DNA of 64,000 nt, from the NCBI GenBank assembly GCA_963707135.1, contig CAVPOY010000023.1, positions 1-64,000 of the forward strand. The letters are read 5' to 3'. The position numbers were made by a program, and so were the translations under genes. Source of the DNA: JBGSTR01 sp963707135 (GTDB taxonomy: Bacteria > Pseudomonadota > Gammaproteobacteria > Chromatiales > Chromatiaceae). Shown piece by piece: positions 43,580-53,808 of the stretch; the first letter of the stretch is position 1; each line of letters starts with the position of its first letter. The notes beneath the pieces are model-generated. The model was not told where the DNA came from and ran no database searches. It saw only the letters and a list, made by a program, of their open reading frames with translations.

Positions 43580-46354
43580 TCAGCCGCCGGAGAGCAACGC
43601 CGCGTGGGCGGCCGCGAGGCGCGCGACCGGCACCCGCGGGCCGGAGCAGCTGACGTAGTCGAGCCCCGCCTGGTGGCAGAAGGCGATCGACTTCGGGTGA
43701 CCGCCGTGCTCGCCGCAGATGCCCACGTGCAGGTCCGGCTTGACCGAGCGGCCCCAGTCGACGGCGAGCTGCATCAGCTTGCCGACGCCCTTGACGTCGA
43801 GCACCTCGAACGGGTTGTCCTGCAGGATCCCGGACTGGTTGTAGAGGGGCAGGAACTTGTTCTCGGCGTCCTCGCGCGAGAACGAGAACGCCGCCTGGGT
43901 CAGGTCGTTGGTGCCGAAGGAGAAGAACTCGGCCTCCTCGGCCAGTGACTCGGCGCGCATGCAGGCACGCACCACCTCGATCATGGTGCCGAACCGGAAG
44001 CTCACCGGGTGACCGTAGGCCTGTGCGACCTCCTCGTGGATGGTATCGACGAAGGACTTGACCTTGCGCAGCTCCTGAACCGTGCAGACCTGAGGCACCT
44101 TGATCTGGGGGTGCACCTCGATGCCCATCTTCGAGCACTCGGCGGCGGCCTCGAGGATCGCCCGGATCTGCATCTGGTAGATCTCCGGGAAGGTGATGCC
44201 GAGGCGGACACCGCGATGGCCGAGCATCGGGTTGGTCTCGTAGAGCGCGCGGACCTTCTTCAGCATCGCCTCCTTCTTCGCGATCGCCTCCTCGACCATC
44301 GCCGGGTCGACCAGTCGGCGCATGGCGTCGATCTCGCTGCGCACGTTCTGGGGCGTGTGGAGCAGGCCCATGGCCCCGGCCAGCACGTTGATGCCGCGGG
44401 TCGTCTCGGCGAGCCGGCGCAGCTCGTGCAGCTCACGCTGCAGCACCTGCTCGTCCGGCAGGAACTCGTGGATCGGCGGGTCGAGCAGCCGGATGGTCAC
44501 CGGGTTCGGCGACATCACCTCGAACAGCTCCCGGAAGTCCTTGCGCTGCAGCGGCAGCAGCCTGTCGAGCGCGGCCTGGCGCTGCTCCGGGGTCTCCGCG
44601 ACGATCATCTCGATGACGATCGGCAGCCGCTCGACGTCGTTGAACATGCGCTCGGTACGCGCCAGGCCGATGCCGACGGCACCGTACTTGAGCGCCCGGC
44701 GCGCGTCGTCCGGGGTGTCGGCGTTGGCCATGACCTTCAGCTTCGCGGCCTCGTCCGCCCACCCGAGCAGGGTGCCGAGCTCCGGCGTGAAGTCCGGCTC
44801 GACGGTCGCGATCTCGCCCAGATAGACCTTGCCGTTGGAGCCGTCGATGGTGATGACGTCGCCCTCCTTGAAGCTGGTCTCCCCGACCAGGGCCTCGCGC
44901 CGGTGCACGTCGACGCTGATTCCCTCGGCGCCGGCGACACAGGGCTTACCCATGCCGCGCGCCACGACGGCCGCATGCGAGGTCTTGCCGCCGCGCGAGG
45001 TCAGAATGCCCTGGGCCGCGAAGAAGCCGTGAATGTCCTCGGGCTTGGTCTCCTCACGGACCAGAATGACCTTCGCGCCCAGGTCCCTGCCCAGCTGCTC
45101 GGCGCGGTCCGCGTCGAACACGGCGACGCCGGAGGCCGCCCCGGGCGAGGCGGGAAGACCCTGAGCAACGGCCTCGACCTTGACGCTCGGGTCCAGACGC
45201 GGAAACAGCATCTGCTCCAGCAGGTCCGGCTGGATCCGCAGCAGGGCCTCGCGCCGGTTGATCAGACCCTCGCGCTCCATTTCCACCGAGGTGCGCACCA
45301 TAGCCACGGCGTTCATCTTGCCGTTTCGGGTCTGCAGGCTGTAGAGCTGGCCGCGCTCGATGGTGAACTCGAAGTCCTGGACCTCGCGGTAATGCGTCTC
45401 GAGTTTGTCGCGCAGGTCGTCGAGTTGACGGGCCATCTCGGGCATCTCGACCTTGAGGCGGTCGATCGGCTTGGGCGTACGGATGCCGGCCACCACATCT
45501 TCGCCCTGGGCGTTGATCAGGTATTCGCCGAACAGCTTGTTCTCGCCGGTGCCGGGATTTCGGGTGAAGCCCACGCCGGTCGCCGAATCGTCGCCGCGGT
45601 TACCGAAGACCATGGTCACCACGTTCACCGCGGTGCCGTGGGCCATGTCGGGGGTGATGTGAAACTGCCGGCGATAGTCGACCGCCCGCTTGCCCATCCA
45701 GGAGTTGAACACGGCCTTGATGGCGATCTCGAGCTGCTGGAACGGATCCTCCGGAAACGGCCGCCCGGTCTGGGTCTCGACGACCTTCAGGAAGCGCTCG
45801 CTGATCTCCTGCAGGTCCGACGCGCTGAGGTTCACGTCCTCACTCGCCTTTGAGGCCTTCTTGACCGCGTCGAATTCCCTGTCGAAGGCCTCGTCCGGGA
45901 CCCCGAGGGCCACCTTGCCGAACAACTGGATGAAGCGGCGATAGGCGTCGTAGCCGAACCGGGCGTCGCCGGTCGCGCTGATCTCGCCCTGAAGGGTCTC
46001 GCTGTTCAGCCCGAGATTCAGGATGGTGTCCATCATTCCGGGCATGGACATGGCTGACCCCGAGCGCACAGAGACCAGCAGCGGATTCGACGGATCGCCG
46101 AAGCCCTTCCCGGTCCTCTGCTCCAGCGCACGCATCTGCTCGTGAACCTCCGCCATCAGCCCGGCCGGCAACGCCCGGGTCGGGGAATCGAGGTATTCGA
46201 GGCAGGCCGCCGTCGAAATCACGAAACCGGGTGGGACATTCAGCCCGATCTGGGTCATCTCGCACAGGTTGGCGCCTTTGCCGCCGAGCAGCTTCTTATT
46301 CTTTCCGTCCCCTTCGTCGAACGCGAAAACGAGCTTGGTAGTCTGGGTATCCAT
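43580..46354 (-). CDS. ppdK: Pyruvate, phosphate dikinase
   Basis: A 924-residue enzyme that interconverts pyruvate, ATP and phosphate with phosphoenolpyruvate, AMP and pyrophosphate. The ATP-grasp half opens FDEGDGKNKKLLGGKGANL. The swivelling phospho-histidine is His460 in GGKTSHAAVVARG. The PEP/pyruvate barrel includes GHRGVRLGIT, FGTNDLTQ and the catalytic Cys region ICGEHGG. Length is normal. It gives the cell a reversible or gluconeogenic PEP route beside pyruvate kinase. Monocistronic, with a terminator-like hairpin downstream. Confidence 0.96.
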   Translation of the reverse strand: MDTQTTKLVFAFDEGDGKNKKLLGGKGANLCEMTQIGLNVPPGFVISTAACLEYLDSPTRALPAGLMAEVHEQMRALEQRTGKGFGDPSNPLLVSVRSGSAMSMPGMMDTILNLGLNSETLQGEISATGDARFGYDAYRRFIQLFGKVALGVPDEAFDREFDAVKKASKASEDVNLSASDLQEISERFLKVVETQTGRPFPEDPFQQLEIAIKAVFNSWMGKRAVDYRRQFHITPDMAHGTAVNVVTMVFGNRGDDSATGVGFTRNPGTGENKLFGEYLINAQGEDVVAGIRTPKPIDRLKVEMPEMARQLDDLRDKLETHYREVQDFEFTIERGQLYSLQTRNGKMNAVAMVRTSVEMEREGLINRREALLRIQPDLLEQMLFPRLDPSVKVEAVAQGLPASPGAASGVAVFDADRAEQLGRDLGAKVILVREETKPEDIHGFFAAQGILTSRGGKTSHAAVVARGMGKPCVAGAEGISVDVHRREALVGETSFKEGDVITIDGSNGKVYLGEIATVEPDFTPELGTLLGWADEAAKLKVMANADTPDDARRALKYGAVGIGLARTERMFNDVERLPIVIEMIVAETPEQRQAALDRLLPLQRKDFRELFEVMSPNPVTIRLLDPPIHEFLPDEQVLQRELHELRRLAETTRGINVLAGAMGLLHTPQNVRSEIDAMRRLVDPAMVEEAIAKKEAMLKKVRALYETNPMLGHRGVRLGITFPEIYQMQIRAILEAAAECSKMGIEVHPQIKVPQVCTVQELRKVKSFVDTIHEEVAQAYGHPVSFRFGTMIEVVRACMRAESLAEEAEFFSFGTNDLTQAAFSFSREDAENKFLPLYNQSGILQDNPFEVLDVKGVGKLMQLAVDWGRSVKPDLHVGICGEHGGHPKSIAFCHQAGLDYVSCSGPRVPVARLAAAHAALLSGG

Positions 46355-46787
46355 CGATTCGGTATGCCTCTATTGATCTAGCAAATGGGACGACGCCGGC
46401 GCCGCGGGGCGCCGTCCTAGACTTCGTCGGGCGCAAGAGTCGCAAAGCTTCGCACAAGCCTATGACCGAATTGCGACAATACGCCACCGAAGCTCGATTC
46501 TTCCAATCGAGCCCCGGCGCGCAACGGCTGCCCTCACCCCGGCCCTCTCCCGCCCGCGGGAGAGGGGGGACAAATGAAATTCCTTCCCTGGAACATCAGT
46601 TCACAATCGCCTCCCGCTGCCCTCCCCCGCCTCAACTGGGCGAGGGGGACGGAAGGCTTCTTCGGCGCTTGTCTGCAAGGTAGCGGCGCGCCCGCGCCGG
46701 GGACCGCCCCGCGCCCTTGGCCCTGCGGCCATCGGGTATACTTGCGTGCTCCGTAAACGACGCGCGCGGTCGCCAAGCTTACCCCTC
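46355..46787. other. Intergenic region with REP-like hairpins
   Basis: The 433 bp between divergent ppdK and valS hold a perfect 9-bp hairpin CCCTCTCCC (46543-46551)/GGGAGAGGG (46558-46566) preceded by CCCTCACCCCGG, a form common among dispersed proteobacterial intergenic repeats. A related imperfect CCTCCCCC...GCGAGGGGG structure follows at about 46620-46646. No gene is supported. Confidence 0.55.
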
Positions 46788-49622
46788 ATGCTCGAAAAGA
46801 ACTACGACCCCCAGTCACTCGAAACCACCTGGTATCAGCGCTGGGAGGAGGCGGGGTACTTCGCCCCCGGGGATACTGCAAGCACCGATGGGGTCGGTAC
46901 CTACTGCATCATGATCCCGCCGCCGAACGTGACCGGTAGCCTCCACATGGGCCACGCGTTCCAGGACACGATCATGGACGCCCTGGTTCGCTATCGGCGC
47001 ATGAAGGGCAGGCGCACGCTGTGGCAGGCGGGGACCGACCACGCCGGCATCGCCACCCAGATGGTCGTGGAACGCCTGATCAACGCCGAGGGCAAGACCC
47101 GTCACGACTACGGACGGGCCGCCTTTCTCGATCGGGTCTGGGGCTGGAAGGCCGAATCGGGCGGCACGATTACGCGTCAGCTGCGGCGTATGGGCGCGTC
47201 GTTGGACTGGGCGCACGAGCGTTTCACGATGGACGAGGGACTCTCCGAGGCGGTGCGAGAGGTCTTCATTCGCCTTTTCGAGGAAGGGCTCATCTACCGC
47301 GGCAAGCGCCTCGTCAACTGGGACCCGGTGCTGCACACGGCCGTCTCCGACCTGGAGGTGCTGTCCGAGGAGGAGAGCGGACATATGTGGGAGATGCGCT
47401 ACCCGCTCACCAATGGGACCGGAGACATGGTGGTCGCTACCACCCGGCCGGAAACCATGCTCGGCGACTGCGCCGTGGCCGTCAACCCGGAGGACCCGCG
47501 CTACAGGCACCTGATCGGCGAGCTCGTCGAGCTTCCGCTGACCGGGCGCCGGATCCCGATCATCGCCGACGAGCACGCCGACCCCGAATTCGGCACCGGC
47601 TGCGTCAAGGTCACGCCCGCGCACGACTTCAACGACCACCAGGTCTGGCTGCGGCACCGGGACGAGACCCCGATCGCCGACCAGCCCCACGGCGGGCTGA
47701 TCAACATCTTCACGCCCGACGCGGCGGTCCGCGAGAACCTGCCCGAGGAGGACTGGCTGATCCCGGCCGCCTACGTGGGCCTGGACCGCTACGAGGCCCG
47801 CCGGCGCGTCGTCTCGGACCTGGAGTCGCGCGGCCTGCTGGTGTCCGTCAAGGACCACAAGCTCACGGTCCCGCGCGGCGACCGATCGGGCGCCGTCATC
47901 GAGCCCTATCTGACCGACCAGTGGTACGTGAAGATCGAGCCGCTCGCCCGGCCCGCGATCGCCGCGGTGGAGGATGGACGCATCCGCTTCGTGCCCGACA
48001 ACTGGAAGAACACCTACTTCGAGTGGATGCGCAACATCCAGGACTGGTGCATCAGCCGCCAGATCTGGTGGGGGCACCGCATCCCGGCCTGGTACGATCC
48101 GCTGGGTAATCTCTACGTCGGGCGCTCCGAGCAGGAGATCAGGGACAGCCACGGGTTCGGGCCGGAGGTGGTGCTGGTCCAGGACCCGGACGTGCTCGAC
48201 ACCTGGTTCAGCTCGGCGCTCTGGCCCTTCAGCACGCTGGGCTGGCCGGAGAGGACCGAACGGCTCGAGGCCTTCTATCCGACCTCGGTGCTGGTCACCG
48301 GTTTCGACATCATTTTCTTCTGGGTCGCCCGGATGATCATGATGGGCCTCAAGTTCATGGGCGACGTGCCGTTCCGGGAGGTCTACATCCACGGACTCGT
48401 GCGCGACGCCCACGGCGACAAGATGTCGAAGTCAAAGGGCAACGTGCTCGACCCCATCGATCTGATCGACGGGATCGACCTGGAGTCCCTGGTCGAGAAG
48501 CGCATCCAGGGCATGATGCAACCGCACCTGGCGGAGCGGATCGCCCGGCAGACGCGCAAGGACTTTCCCGACGGCATCCCGGGCTTCGGCACCGATGCCC
48601 TGAGGTTCACCTTCGCCGCGCTGGCCTCGACGGGCCGCGACATCAAGTTCGACCTCGGGCGCACCGAGGGCTACCGGAACTTCTGCAACAAGCTCTGGAA
48701 CGCGTCGCGCTATGTGCTGATGAGCACCGAGGCCCAGGACTGCGGGACCGGCGCGGAGCCGATCGAGCTCTCCGCCGCGGACCGCTGGATCCGCTCGCGG
48801 CTGGCGACCACCGTCACGGCCGTCACCGAGGCCATCGAGGGCTATCGCTTCGACCACGCGGCCCAGGCAATCTACGACTTCACCTGGAACGAGCTCTGCG
48901 ACTGGTATCTGGAACTGTCGAAACCGGTCCTCACCGGCGCGCACGCGTCCGACGCCGCCCGGCGCGGTACCCGGCAGACGCTGGTGCGAACACTCGAGAC
49001 CCTGCTGCGGCTGGCGCACCCGATCATGCCCTTCATCACCGAGGAGATCTGGCAGAAGGTCCGCCCGCTCGCGGGCGCCGAAGGGGACACGATCATGCAG
49101 GCGCCCTTCCCCGCGGCGAGCCCGGACGCCGACGACGCCGATGCGGAGGCCGAGATCGGCTGGGTGCGTCAGTTCATCCTCGGCGTGCGACGGATCAAGG
49201 GCGAGATGAACATCCCGCCCGGCAAACCGCTGCCGGTGCTGATCGCGAACGCGTCGGAACGGGACCGCGCCTGGCTGACGACGGCCCGCCCCTACCTCGA
49301 CTTCCTGGCCCGAACCCAATCCATCGACCTTCTCGACGACGATTCCGAGGCCCCGGAGTCCGCGATTGCCCTGGTCGGCGAGATGAAGGTCCTGATCCCG
49401 ATGGCCGGGCTGATCGACAAGGATGACGAGCTCCGGCGCCTGGACAAGGAGATCGCGCGCCTGACCGACGACGTCGGGCGCGCCGAGCAGAAGCTGGCGA
49501 ACCCGGGGTTCGTCGACAGGGCCCCGCCGGCGGTGGTGCAGAAGGAGCGCGACAAGCTCGCCGATCACGCCGTCGCGATCGCGAACCTCAGGGCGCAACG
49601 CGAGCGGATAGCGGATCTATAG
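46788..49622 (+). CDS. valS: Valine-tRNA ligase
   Basis: A 944-residue class I synthetase that charges tRNA-Val and edits mischarged threonine. The HIGH motif appears as HMGH (residues 53-56, after PPPNVTGSL). The KMSKS motif is KMSKSKGN. The editing domain has TTRPETMLGD and GTGCVKVTPAHD. A C-terminal coiled-coil arm (DDELRRLDKEIARLTDDVG) is intact. The ATG at 46788 gives the usual start LEKNYDPQ; a longer frame upstream is not conserved. A five-hairpin element follows 9 bp after the stop. Confidence 0.97.
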   Translation: MLEKNYDPQSLETTWYQRWEEAGYFAPGDTASTDGVGTYCIMIPPPNVTGSLHMGHAFQDTIMDALVRYRRMKGRRTLWQAGTDHAGIATQMVVERLINAEGKTRHDYGRAAFLDRVWGWKAESGGTITRQLRRMGASLDWAHERFTMDEGLSEAVREVFIRLFEEGLIYRGKRLVNWDPVLHTAVSDLEVLSEEESGHMWEMRYPLTNGTGDMVVATTRPETMLGDCAVAVNPEDPRYRHLIGELVELPLTGRRIPIIADEHADPEFGTGCVKVTPAHDFNDHQVWLRHRDETPIADQPHGGLINIFTPDAAVRENLPEEDWLIPAAYVGLDRYEARRRVVSDLESRGLLVSVKDHKLTVPRGDRSGAVIEPYLTDQWYVKIEPLARPAIAAVEDGRIRFVPDNWKNTYFEWMRNIQDWCISRQIWWGHRIPAWYDPLGNLYVGRSEQEIRDSHGFGPEVVLVQDPDVLDTWFSSALWPFSTLGWPERTERLEAFYPTSVLVTGFDIIFFWVARMIMMGLKFMGDVPFREVYIHGLVRDAHGDKMSKSKGNVLDPIDLIDGIDLESLVEKRIQGMMQPHLAERIARQTRKDFPDGIPGFGTDALRFTFAALASTGRDIKFDLGRTEGYRNFCNKLWNASRYVLMSTEAQDCGTGAEPIELSAADRWIRSRLATTVTAVTEAIEGYRFDHAAQAIYDFTWNELCDWYLELSKPVLTGAHASDAARRGTRQTLVRTLETLLRLAHPIMPFITEEIWQKVRPLAGAEGDTIMQAPFPAASPDADDADAEAEIGWVRQFILGVRRIKGEMNIPPGKPLPVLIANASERDRAWLTTARPYLDFLARTQSIDLLDDDSEAPESAIALVGEMKVLIPMAGLIDKDDELRRLDKEIARLTDDVGRAEQKLANPGFVDRAPPAVVQKERDKLADHAVAIANLRAQRERIADL

Positions 49623-49630
49623 GCAGATGC

Positions 49631-49773
49631 TGATCAGATGCCGTCCTGGCACTTGATCAGCTCGCGCCTCGAAAACGCGGTTTTTGAGGCGTTGCATTTT
49701 CAGACGCTTACGCTTCTGAAAATGGCGGAGCACCCGTGCCCCGCGCGGGAAGCGCCATGAATAGGCGCCTCCC
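49631..49773 (+). repeat. Five-hairpin intergenic element, copy 3
   Basis: Stems: TGATCA 49631-49636/49654-49659 with inner 49640-49642/49648-49650; 49665-49670/49686-49691 extended by 49672-49676/49680-49684; 49695-49704/49715-49724; 49725-49728/49741-49744 with inner 49730-49732/49737-49739; 49747-49756/49764-49773 (one mismatch). It fills the gap between convergent valS and gspB, in valS orientation, so it may also act as the valS terminator. Confidence 0.72.
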
Positions 49774-49802
49774 TGGACGGCGCCGATCCAGCGCCGCCGG
49801 GC

Positions 49803-50801
49803 TCAGCGGTGAACGAAGAAGGGATTCCCGCGAAAGCCGAGCACGGCGCCCTGGGGCACGATCTGCTCCACCGTCAGGCCCTCGCGGGTCTTGTCGCCCT
49901 CGCGGTATCTCAGGCCGTTGATCAGGATGAAGCGCTTGGCGCTGTCCTGATCATAGACGTGGACGGTCATGAAGTAGGCCGGCAGCTCCGCCTGCTGCTG
50001 CCGTGTCAGGCGCAGCCTGGTCGGGTCGCCCTCGAACTTTCGTGCCTTGGGCGCCGGCTCCTCGGGCGCCCCCGGCTCCTCAGGCACTTTGGTCTCCTTG
50101 CCCCCGAGGCGCCGCTTGAACGCGTTGATATCCTCGACCAGATCGTTCGGGATCGGACCGCGATCTGGTGGCAGGCCGTACTCGGGCTCGAGCTCCTCTG
50201 CCGGGTATGACTCCTCGTCGAGCTGACGCTGCAGCTCGAGCTCCAGCTCCGGGTCCATATCCCGTTCGGCCTCCAGATCGTACAGATCATCGTCGCCGTG
50301 TGATGACCCGCCCTGCGCTGGAAAGCGCTCGTCGCCGACGGGCTCTCGGGCGGGCCCGCGATGGGGCGCCGAGGCAGCACCCTTGGGCGGCGGCGGCTCG
50401 ACGAGCGGCCCGGCGATCGGCTCCTTTTTCGGCGCCGGCGGCGGACTGCGGGTCACGCTCAGATCGTCGAGATCCTGCAATGGAGGGGGCATCACGGGGC
50501 TCGGCGCGGCCGTTTCGGCGAGCCTCGGCCCCTCCGGCTGGGCCGCCGTCGCTTTCGGCGGCGCGGGGGTCGCGGCCGGTACCTGAACCGACGGCGTCTC
50601 CGGCAGCACCGGAGTACGGAACGCCGCGTAGAGGGCGATGACCACCGCCACTCCGGCGAGCGCCACGGCGACCAGCGTCCAAGGGCGGCGGCTGACCTCT
50701 TCCTTGTCCGGGGCGAACATCCCGGCCGTTTCCAGCGTCGGAACGTGCCCGAGCTCGCGCTCCTGCTGGGATTTCTTCAGCGCCTCGAGGATATAGCTCA
50801 T
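49803..50801 (-). CDS. gspB: General secretion pathway protein B (GspB)
   Basis: A 332-residue inner-membrane protein. It opens MSYILEALKKSQQERELG, the usual GspB cytoplasmic start, has one transmembrane helix (about 42-62), a long Pro/Ala- and acid-rich periplasmic linker, and the C-terminal GspB domain (FMTVHVYDQDSAKRFILING through VLGFRGNPFFV). It works with GspA to place the type II secretion secretin in the peptidoglycan layer. Its start overlaps the gspA stop by 4 bp. No other gsp genes are in the window. Confidence 0.87.
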   Translation of the reverse strand: MSYILEALKKSQQERELGHVPTLETAGMFAPDKEEVSRRPWTLVAVALAGVAVVIALYAAFRTPVLPETPSVQVPAATPAPPKATAAQPEGPRLAETAAPSPVMPPPLQDLDDLSVTRSPPPAPKKEPIAGPLVEPPPPKGAASAPHRGPAREPVGDERFPAQGGSSHGDDDLYDLEAERDMDPELELELQRQLDEESYPAEELEPEYGLPPDRGPIPNDLVEDINAFKRRLGGKETKVPEEPGAPEEPAPKARKFEGDPTRLRLTRQQQAELPAYFMTVHVYDQDSAKRFILINGLRYREGDKTREGLTVEQIVPQGAVLGFRGNPFFVHR

Positions 50802-52810
50802 GGCTCGCCGGTCGCTTTCACCGTCACGGTCGCGTTGCCAGTCGGTGCCGCTGTCGGGATCAGCCTCGGGATCCCCGGCATCTCGACGGCATTGTGTAGC
50901 TGGATCAGCGTCCGCGGCCCGGCGACACCGTCCGCCGCCAGACCGCGCGAAGTCTGGAAGGCGCGAATCTCGCCCGCCAGCTCCCGGTCGAAGAAACCCG
51001 AGTTGTTGCTCTTCTGGGTGGCGCCGGGCACCTCGGCCAGCAGATTCCTCAGCCACCGCACCGCGTCGACCGACGAACCGGGTCCGATCACGGCGGAACC
51101 CGTGGGCGGCAGCTGCCAGACGACCGTGTAGTCGCCGGACCAGATCGACTCGATGCCCTCGACCGGAATCTCCTCGCTGCCCGACGGCAGGTCGACCGTC
51201 CCGAAGGACTCGCCGAGCTCAGCGAGCACCACGTAGCGATCCCCTGCGTTGGAGGGGACACGCAAGAGTACGGGCCGGTCGAAAAAGCGCACGTTGCTGA
51301 GCTTGCCCTGCTCCTGCTCGCAACGCAGTCCGTGCGAGCCGATATACCGGCAGGGATCGCCCACGACGGCGTCGCCGAGATCGACCCGCCAGTGCCGCAG
51401 CAACAACCGCAACGCCTCGGCGGCGGGAAGGGTCAGTCGCGCAATGGTGTCCTCGGCCTTCCCCGGCTCGAAGCTCGCCAGCGAAATGCGCGGCAGCTCC
51501 GGCGCGGTCTCCTCGACGACCGGCGGCGGGGTCGGCTCCTGGGCCGCCTCCTCCACCGCGGGCTCCGACGGCAGCTCGGCAATCACGGGCGGCTGTCCCC
51601 CACCGATGACGCCAGGCGCAGCCGCGGGGTCGATTTCGGTCTCCGGGATCTCGACGGCGGTCGGCTCGGTCAGGGACTCGAAGGGGCCCTCGATCGGCGC
51701 TTCATCCACCGCGGCAACCGCTGGTTCGAGCGTGTCGGCGCCGGGCGTCCGGGGTCCCGCCGCGATGGTCGCGGGCGCCTCATCGACGTCCGGTTTCTTG
51801 ACGATGGATTGGGCCGCGATCGTTGGCGCTCCCGCCTCGGGCGGAGGCGCGTCGGCCTCTGCCTGGACCCAATGGGTGACTCCCAGCCAGGGATCCCCGC
51901 GCAGCCAGCCGTACCCCATCCAGGCGGCCACCAGCGCGAGCGTCAGGGCCGCGGCGATCCCGAAGGCCGGCCTTACCGCTGGGCGCGGGGGCGCGTCGAC
52001 GGGGTCCCCGCGGACCTCACGGGCCGCCTTCGCGACAATCGGCGGCGTCACCTGATTGGCCCGGGTAACACAGGCCCCCAGCAGGGCCCGGTCGCACAAG
52101 ATGTTCGTCAGGCGCGGGATGCCGCCGGAGATCTGGTGGATGCGCCGGATGGCCGATGCGGTGAACAGCGGCCGATCGACTCCCGCCACCGCGATCCGGT
52201 GGCGGATGTATTCCCCCGTCTCGGCAAGCGTCAGGGGCTTGAGGTGGAAACGGGCCGTGATCCTCTGGTTGATCTGGCGTAATCCTTCGCTCTCGAGCAT
52301 CCGGCGCAGCTCGGGCTGTCCCACCAGAAAGATCTGAAGCAGCTTGTTCTTCGTGGTCTCCAGATTGGTCAGCAGCCTGACCTGCTCCATGACCTTGGGA
52401 CGCAGGTTCTGCGCCTCGTCGATCATCAGCACCGGACGGCGCCCGTTCGCATGGGCCTCGAGCAGATAGCGGTTCAACCGGTCGACGAGCAGCTTCACCG
52501 AGCGCTCGCCCTCGGGCACCGGGATGCGGAACTCGTCGCAGATGTTGAGCAGCAGCTCGTTTGCCGTCATGGCCGGGTTCAGGATCAGCGCCACGTCGAC
52601 GCCTTCGGGAAGCTGCTCGAGAAATGCCCGGCAGACCGTGGTCTTTCCGGTACCCACCTCCCCGGTAAGCAGCAGGAAACCGCCGCTCTCGCCGGCACCG
52701 TAGAGCAGATGGGCCAAGGCCTCCTTGTGCTGCTCGCTCAGGAACAGATAGTGGGGGTCCGGAGCAATGGAGAAGCTCGGCTCCTTGAGTCCGAAATATT
52801 TGGGGTACAC
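50798..52810 (-). CDS. gspA: GspA/ExeA-like AAA ATPase with peptidoglycan-binding domain
   Basis: A 670-residue membrane ATPase. The family opening YPKYFGLKEPSFSIAPDP is followed by Walker A TGEVGTGKTT, Walker B VLMIDEAQNL and a sensor region. A transmembrane helix (around WMGYGWLRG) separates it from a Pro/Glu/Ala-rich periplasmic part that ends in a peptidoglycan-binding fold (FQTSRGLAADGVAGPRTL). The GTG at 52810 matches where homologues begin; an in-frame TTG at 52918 would add 36 doubtful residues. Coupled to gspB. Confidence 0.87.
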   Translation of the reverse strand: MYPKYFGLKEPSFSIAPDPHYLFLSEQHKEALAHLLYGAGESGGFLLLTGEVGTGKTTVCRAFLEQLPEGVDVALILNPAMTANELLLNICDEFRIPVPEGERSVKLLVDRLNRYLLEAHANGRRPVLMIDEAQNLRPKVMEQVRLLTNLETTKNKLLQIFLVGQPELRRMLESEGLRQINQRITARFHLKPLTLAETGEYIRHRIAVAGVDRPLFTASAIRRIHQISGGIPRLTNILCDRALLGACVTRANQVTPPIVAKAAREVRGDPVDAPPRPAVRPAFGIAAALTLALVAAWMGYGWLRGDPWLGVTHWVQAEADAPPPEAGAPTIAAQSIVKKPDVDEAPATIAAGPRTPGADTLEPAVAAVDEAPIEGPFESLTEPTAVEIPETEIDPAAAPGVIGGGQPPVIAELPSEPAVEEAAQEPTPPPVVEETAPELPRISLASFEPGKAEDTIARLTLPAAEALRLLLRHWRVDLGDAVVGDPCRYIGSHGLRCEQEQGKLSNVRFFDRPVLLRVPSNAGDRYVVLAELGESFGTVDLPSGSEEIPVEGIESIWSGDYTVVWQLPPTGSAVIGPGSSVDAVRWLRNLLAEVPGATQKSNNSGFFDRELAGEIRAFQTSRGLAADGVAGPRTLIQLHNAVEMPGIPRLIPTAAPTGNATVTVKATGEP

Positions 52811-53127
52811 GGATTGCTTTGTCGGGGTGATCTCGCCGCGGTCCTTGAGTGCCCGGGAACCGCTCGCGGGTTGTCTGCGGAACTGCCAGAGACTAGTCAG
52901 GCGGAGCAGAGGCGTCAAGCGGCGGCGTGGCCGCGACCGCTCAATATTGTGAAACGGTCCGGCTTGTTACGCGGCGCCGAGGGTCGCGGCCGAGGGCGGC
53001 CGACTGGCGTCCCGATACGGAACGCGGCGGCTGTCGCAGCCCCCATGCGCCCGCTTGCGCGGGCTCGGGCGATCTCCTATGGTTACCGGCCCCGAAAACA
53101 AGAATCTCACCCCGGGAGATGTAACCA

Positions 53128-53772
53128 ATGAGGTACCCGCTCGCACGTGCGTTGGTCCTGGCGCTCACGGCGTCCGCACCCCTCGTCATCGCCCCCGCCG
53201 CGATGGCAGCCGAGGACAAGAACCCAGACCTCGCCCTTGGAAAACAGTTGAACCGCCAATGCGCGCTCTGCCACGGCACCTACACCCAGGGTATCCTCGG
53301 CGGAAAATACCCGCGCCTGGCCGGCCTGCCGGAGTATTACCTGATCAAGGCAATGACCGACTACCGCGACGGTGTGCGCGAGCACGCGGCGATGACCGTC
53401 GTCGGCGGGTTGCGGAGCCTGTCGGACCACGACCTCAACAGCCTCGCCGCCTACATCTCCGATATAGACCTGGCCGAGGTCCAACCGCTCGACGTCCCGA
53501 CCCCGGGGGGCGTGGACACCGAGAACGGCGAGGACCTGTACCTCTCCGACTGCAAGACCTGCCACGGCCGCAAGGGCGAGGGCAAGGCCAGCAAGGAGTC
53601 CCCTCAGCTCGCGGGCCAATACGACGGCTATCTGCTGCGGCAGATCGGGATGTTCAAGGACAGGAAGCGGGTCCACGCGGACGACCCCGAGGACGACAGC
53701 TTCGACGACTACTCCGAGCAGGAGATCCTCGACATCGTCGGCTTCGTCACCACGCTGGACGACCCCGAGTAA
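53128..53772 (+). CDS. Cytochrome c4-type diheme cytochrome c
   Basis: A 214-residue periplasmic protein with a signal peptide ending AAMAAED. Two tandem cytochrome domains carry CALCHG and CKTCHG heme sites, each followed by a downstream Met-containing region. c4 proteins donate electrons to terminal oxidases. GGGAG precedes the ATG. The DUF302 gene starts 36 bp later, suggesting an operon. Confidence 0.9.
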   Translation: MRYPLARALVLALTASAPLVIAPAAMAAEDKNPDLALGKQLNRQCALCHGTYTQGILGGKYPRLAGLPEYYLIKAMTDYRDGVREHAAMTVVGGLRSLSDHDLNSLAAYISDIDLAEVQPLDVPTPGGVDTENGEDLYLSDCKTCHGRKGEGKASKESPQLAGQYDGYLLRQIGMFKDRKRVHADDPEDDSFDDYSEQEILDIVGFVTTLDDPE

Positions 53773-53808
53773 CGACCGAGTCCCGCCGAATTCGCCCAGG
53801 AGAACAGT

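Noticed and set aside
44009..45853. 614-residue open frame antisense to ppdK
   Set aside because: Shadow frame with Leu/Asp/His-biased composition and no recognisable fold. Similar long antisense frames inside valS (46815-48413) and the SNF2 gene (27532-29298) were dropped for the same reason.
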